A stretch of DNA of 64,000 nucleotides from Pseudorasbora parva (Eukaryota; Chordata; Actinopteri; Cypriniformes; Gobionidae). A program made the position numbers and the translations under genes. Positions 59,150 through 64,000 of this stretch are shown in pieces. The DNA lies in NCBI RefSeq assembly GCF_024679245.1, contig NC_090176.1:21812793-21876792 (forward strand), given 5' to 3'. The notes below the pieces were generated by a model that worked only from the letters and a program-made list of their open reading frames with translations, did no database searches and was not told the DNA's origin. The first letter of the stretch is position 1. Each line of letters begins with the position of its first letter.

Positions 59150-60440
59150 GTGATTGGTTCACAAAAGTGTAACAGAAGCAGTAGAAATGAATGTACAGGT
59201 TTTCAGACTAAGTTGATGGGCGAAATCAAACCGCCAACATATCGGACCCAGTCTAACGTTTCGTGGGCGTTGAGTCCAATCCTTGAGCCGTACACTCTTC
59301 CGCAGATGGAGCAAGGGAAACCAGACACCAAATTGTACAAATTGAGGATCTTCTGTAGGCAGCGGATATGGAAGGCGTCTAGGTTTGTGATGTTCTGGCC
59401 ACTATGTTAGAATCCTTCCAGTCCTCAAGAGGGTCCCATGTTCCCAGGTATTTTGAATTAGGAGGTACAGACGACATGTGAGGATGTATCCACCCTAGTT
59501 TAAAAACTTCTGCAGGGATTCCATCGGGTCCACGGATTTGTTGTTCTTCAGCCCTGCAATGGCTTGCCGGAGTTCTGAGTAGAGTGGTTGGGGTATCCAG
59601 GTGCATGGTTGGTGGCAGGTCTGGCAGATTGTACATGATATGTGGGTCAGAAGGGATTAGTTGAAGAGACTCTCAAAATGATTTGCCCAATGGAGCAAGA
59701 ATCTCGTGGCGGTCCTTGAGAAGTCCTTGGACCCATCAGCTGACTGGACTTGGGCAATCGCTCAATTACTGGGGCCATACAATGCTTTCAGGGCATCGTA
59801 AAAGCCCTGAGTGTTGTTACAGTCTGCCAGGTTCTGGATTTCTTGCACCTTTTTCATCCACCAGGTGTTAAATACCCTGAAGGGATCGCTGAGTTTCTGC
59901 TCTTGCAGGTTATAAGGGTGGAAGATCCAGGGCAGGACAGGAGACCTTTGTGGGCTTCTTGCCTGGTTTTTAGGAGTGACTGTAGGCCTTGCTCAGCTGA
60001 GTTACAGTCAAACCAGTCCTGATGATTTCCTTATGAAGCACCTCTGAGGCTGCTTTATAAATAACCTGGTGCAGAGCTGGCCAGTCAGTTGATCCTTCCT
60101 GGATCTTGTTAAAGGTTTTCAGCAAGGAACCATCGGAGGTTGTCTTTGGTGGTGTGGCTGTTCAGAGTTGTACAGATGAGTTTCTTGTGTGAGGCTGTTT
60201 TTGGGCCGTGAGGTTGAATGCTCATGAGTTATTTGGATCTGACCATGAGGTGGTCAGTCCAGCACTCCAAGATCCTGTATACAGCTTAGCCTGGAACCGC
60301 AAGGGACCAGTTGTGCCACGATGAGGCGTGCACAAGATCTTGGCAATGGAGAGGCTATGTACCTGCTGAGGAGGCTTACACACTCGGCTCCTCTTTTCGC
60401 CCCTAAAGAACAAAGGACTATCCGGTGGCAGCAGCTGAAA
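59150..60440 (-). pseudogene. LINE ORF2 fragment, internally deleted
   Basis: Minus strand, right to left: WTDHLMVRSK (60262-60238), the end of an APE-type endonuclease with the Asp-His pair; a linker with FYDALKALYGPSN (near 59795-59755), VQSADGSKD and LHWANHFESLL; and GPDGIPAEVFKLG (59535-59497), the start of the reverse transcriptase. The sequence then jumps to FHIRCLQKIL (59372-59344) and a C-terminal zinc finger remnant CSICGRVYGSRIGLNAHE (about 59311-59258). The RT catalytic centre is deleted and frames are broken. Clade not assigned. Confidence 0.85.
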
Positions 60441-60525
60441 GCAGAAAGTGGCAAGCAGAAGCATGCATGAGGCTAACTACAAGCACTACTACACCATTAC
60501 TGTTGCCGCGCATTACACACCCTGT

Positions 60526-60659
<134 letters not shown>

Positions 60660-60944
60660 GGGAAAGTTAGGAAGGTTACTTTGGCAATGTAATAGGTTAG
60701 TTAGCATATTTAAAATGCAATGTGTAACTATTTGATTACTTTATTAATGTAATGTAACTGATTGCATTTGATTACTTTTTGATAACTTTTCTAATTTCCA
60801 GCACTGGAACACATTTTTATCACTCATCATGGTGAAAACTCTCAGACAGATTGTAGCCTAAAGCTTTCAGCGGCTAATTACAGTTACATTTATTTGGAAT
60901 TAAGTTACATAAATCTATTATATGCAACTAGTCACTCCCCAACA

Positions 60945-60957
60945 CCGCCCACCCACC

Positions 60958-60999
<42 letters not shown>

Positions 61000-61022
61000 C
61001 GCACACGCACACACGCACACGC

Positions 61023-61099
<77 letters not shown>
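60945..61099. repeat. (CCCA)n and (CA)n microsatellite
   Basis: Begins as CCCA repeats, then CA with CGCA interruptions, then pure CA. Confidence 0.97.
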
Positions 61100-61786
<687 letters not shown>

Positions 61787-62924
61787 GACACGTTGTATTT
61801 TCATGTTTTATGAGGACTTTCCATAGACATAATGATTTTAAAATCATGAAAACTGCATAATTTATTTAAAATTATCTTTTTCCATAGAAAAAAATCACAG
61901 TTTAGAATGACATGATGAATAATAACAGAATTGAAAATGTATTTTTAAACACAGCAATTAACCCCAGGTTTCTAGGTGAACTGTCCTACAATCAAATGTC
62001 TGAAGCTTTTTGATATGCATAAAATCATGCAGGCTTTTTTGATATGCATACAAAATTAGACCTGCTCTTATTTCTTACTAGCACTATAACTATAATCCTG
62101 TAATCCTAGGGAGCAATGCCCTGCACTAAACCTTTACTTTAATGTTATGCTGAGTGCCATGGAGACAGAGTTAGCATTAGTGAAACTGAGCAGAGGAGAG
62201 GGCTGTTTTGTGGTTTTGTTTACACAGGATAAGATTCTGTTTGACTGCTGTAAAGAAATGAGTGATGGGTAGAGGAAGAAACAGAACAAACCTTTTCAAC
62301 CATCTTACTTCAGCAAATAAACAAGGGCTGAGTTTATAACGGAATCACAATGGAATGGGAATTGTTTTTGTAGAATAGCCTACTATTATCTCGGGATCTT
62401 GGCTTGTTTTGTATCTAAAAATAAAATGTGCTGATGGTGTAATCATGCGCAAAGCTATATAGTATAATTCCCCCAAAGAGTGAAGAATCTCTGCAGAAAA
62501 CAGGCTGCTCAATTAATTGATTTGCACAATTAAAACATGTAGCCCAGCTATTCTTGCACAAACTCGTGCATAACATTAAGGTTTGATAAAATACTGTAAG
62601 CTCCAGGTGCAACCGCCCCCAGTGTCCAACAATTATCATTGATTCTTCTTTCATGAAATCTATTTCTCTAGCTAATATTATGTCTGCATTACATATTATT
62701 ATTTCATTAAACACATTTTAATTATTCAACACCAACCTCAACATTTTCTGCATTCACTTCAGGGTCTCATTAGCAATTGAAAGTTTTTCAAGTCAAAGTT
62801 TTATTTCTTGACCCAGAAAGCATAAATTATACTGTGTTTCACTGATCTATCAGCGTACAGTGTTTATCTCTTATGAGAGAGTGAGTGTGTTCCATTTTCC
62901 CATTATTCCTCTCCAGCAGTGATC
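61787..62924. other. No gene seen
   Basis: AT-rich, unique-looking sequence. A 99-codon minus frame at 62415-62714 lacks a recognisable domain. Confidence 0.4.
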
Positions 62925-63000
62925 AACACACAGACAGATGGATGGACAGAAGGATGGATGAAGCAATGGATGAATGGATAGACAGAAGGATGGAGGGATT
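62925..63000 (+). repeat. GGAT/GACA simple repeat
   Basis: Imperfect tetranucleotide run (ATGGATGGACAGAAGGATGG and similar) ending near 63000. Confidence 0.85.
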
Positions 63001-63139
63001 GACAACTGCAGAAACCAAAATATTACAATTAATAAATTGCACACATTTATTTAATACACGTCACAACTAAAAAATAAATAAATAAAAAAAAGTCCTGGGA
63101 ACAGTTTGGTTAAGCTATCTTTTTTTTTGCATAATAAAT

Positions 63140-63315
63140 GTGTCTTAAAGGAATAGTTAACAAAAAATAAAAAATGTACTCAATCCAAATTCAATTTACT
63201 CCAAACCCATATGAGGTTCTTTCTTCTGTTTAGCACAAACAAAGTTATTTTGAAGAATGTGGGGGTAGTTGACAGTAGCCATTATGATTGTCAGTTGCAT
63301 TGCTTCACTTTCATT
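63140..63315 (+). repeat. Common cyprinid repeat
   Basis: AAAGGAATAGTTAACAAAAA, ACTCCAAACCCATATGAG, TTCTTCTGTTTAGCAC and TTTTGAAGAATGTGGG match the well-known fish repeat beginning 'taaaggaatagttcaccca'. Confidence 0.7.
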
Positions 63316-63419
63316 CATAAATCCACTCCCATGGCCTATTGTGTATTCTGACGTACTTATTTTGTCACACACTGTTTTTCGCCTATTAGTAGGTAAGTAT
63401 TCGATTTCAGATGCAGCCT

Positions 63420-64000
63420 TAGGGTGTTTCTCAATCATAAGGATGCATCCGTCCTTCTGAGGCTTGTAGGCTAGTGTCCTCCCTTAGCAATTAAACACTA
63501 CCATGAGATGGTCTAGTAAGTGTGCATGTGTAACAGAGGCCAGCTAGTAGTAGTTGCTGTGCGAATAAACCTCACTCCTCTGACCTCAAGAAATACTCTA
63601 GCGACTGATGCTTGAGGTTGCAGCCTTTAGCCTCCTTGATAGAGCGTCCGACTCTCATGCTGGTGGACCCAGGTTCGAATCCCAGTCCAAGCAGTAGGGG
63701 TTAGACATGGCTACGTCACACACGTTCCCGCCCTCATGGCCATGGCATGAAAATACTATTGAAACCTCATTTAAAAAAAAAAAAAAATCCTTTTTATTTT
63801 ATTTTATTTTTTACAAATCTTTATAACTGGCTTCTTTATTAATGCAATATAGTGACAGCCATCTGACTGACTCATTTCCCATCAGTTTATTTATTTAGAT
63901 GAGCAAAGGATTGTGGGTGATTAAAGGCCACGAAGGATACATCCAATGTAAAACAGGCTGAATGAAGGTCGGGAAACGAAGGCTGCCTTTCAAGATCCTT
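63420..64000. mobile_element. Partial element running off the window
   Basis: GTGTTTCTCAATCATAAGGA followed by GCATCCGTCCTTCTGAGGCT at the left, and AAGGCTGCCTTTCAAGATCC at the window edge, look like opposing ends or subterminal repeats of one element. The right terminus is not visible. Contains a tRNA-like block. Confidence 0.4.
63618..63787 (+). repeat. tRNA-derived SINE candidate
   Basis: GCCTCCTTGATAGAGCGTCC (A-box-like) and GGTTCGAATCC (exact polymerase III B box, about 63672-63682) are spaced as in a tRNA. The head resembles tRNA-Met with a deletion in the D arm. A 90-base unrelated body and a poly(A) tail (63772-63787) follow. That order is typical of a SINE, not a functional tRNA. 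No target duplication identified. Confidence 0.55.

Noticed and set aside
63618..63690. Functional tRNA gene
   Set aside because: The D-arm region is shortened and the acceptor stem does not pair well; the body and poly(A) tail favour a SINE.

Overview
The window is vertebrate nuclear DNA, most probably from a teleost and best fitting a cyprinid (carp/goldfish/danionin type). It has long dinucleotide microsatellites, many Tc1-like transposons, a DIRS-type retrotransposon, and short terminal-inverted-repeat (TIR) elements of the kinds common in cyprinid introns and intergenic DNA. I find no convincing host protein-coding exon, no functional tRNA or rRNA gene, and nothing prokaryotic such as an operon or CRISPR array. 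The species assignment is an inference from repeat content.

Layout. 1-9.2 kb: a Harbinger-like MITE, a proline-coding minisatellite running into a gypsy-type LTR, two defective Tc1-like elements (one split by a 1.7 kb TIR element), and a 1.6 kb TTAA-flanked element. 9.2-20 kb: mostly unique-looking DNA with a palindrome broken by a MITE, a (GT)n tract beside a perfect (AT)n-centred palindrome, and AT-rich stretches that could be conserved non-coding DNA. 20-24 kb: two copies (A, B) of a TTAA-flanked family around a decayed Tc1. 25-28 kb: a Harbinger-like MITE (TTA target duplication) and a hAT-type element (perfect 8-bp duplication). 29-38 kb: common interspersed repeats, nested MITEs, copy C of the TTAA family, and the 5' end of a Tc1-like element. 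39-44 kb: a hAT MITE containing a second element, then a three-level nest (TTAA element > copy D > retroposed insert with 10-bp duplication). 45.9-47.5 kb: a nearly complete Tc1-like transposon whose transposase is broken by one frameshifting deletion. 48.3-51.8 kb: a 3.6 kb TIR element containing copy E. 52.9-58.4 kb: a DIRS1-type tyrosine-recombinase retrotransposon on the minus strand. 59-60.4 kb: an internally deleted LINE. 60.5-64 kb: CA tracts, a duplicated CA-associated repeat, and a tRNA-like SINE candidate.

The standout is the DIRS element. Its 264-bp inverted terminal repeats read as identical. An internal complementary region joins the complements of both outer ends at a shared GTT. 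Remnants of reverse transcriptase, RNase H and tyrosine recombinase lie in order on the minus strand. A 121-bp array of about eight near-identical units sits where gag would be expected. Fresh ends around a decayed coding region suggest the copy moved recently using proteins supplied by another element.

The genes seen here all belong to transposons and none looks functional. The window is best read as an archive of nested insertions whose relative order can be inferred from target-site duplications.
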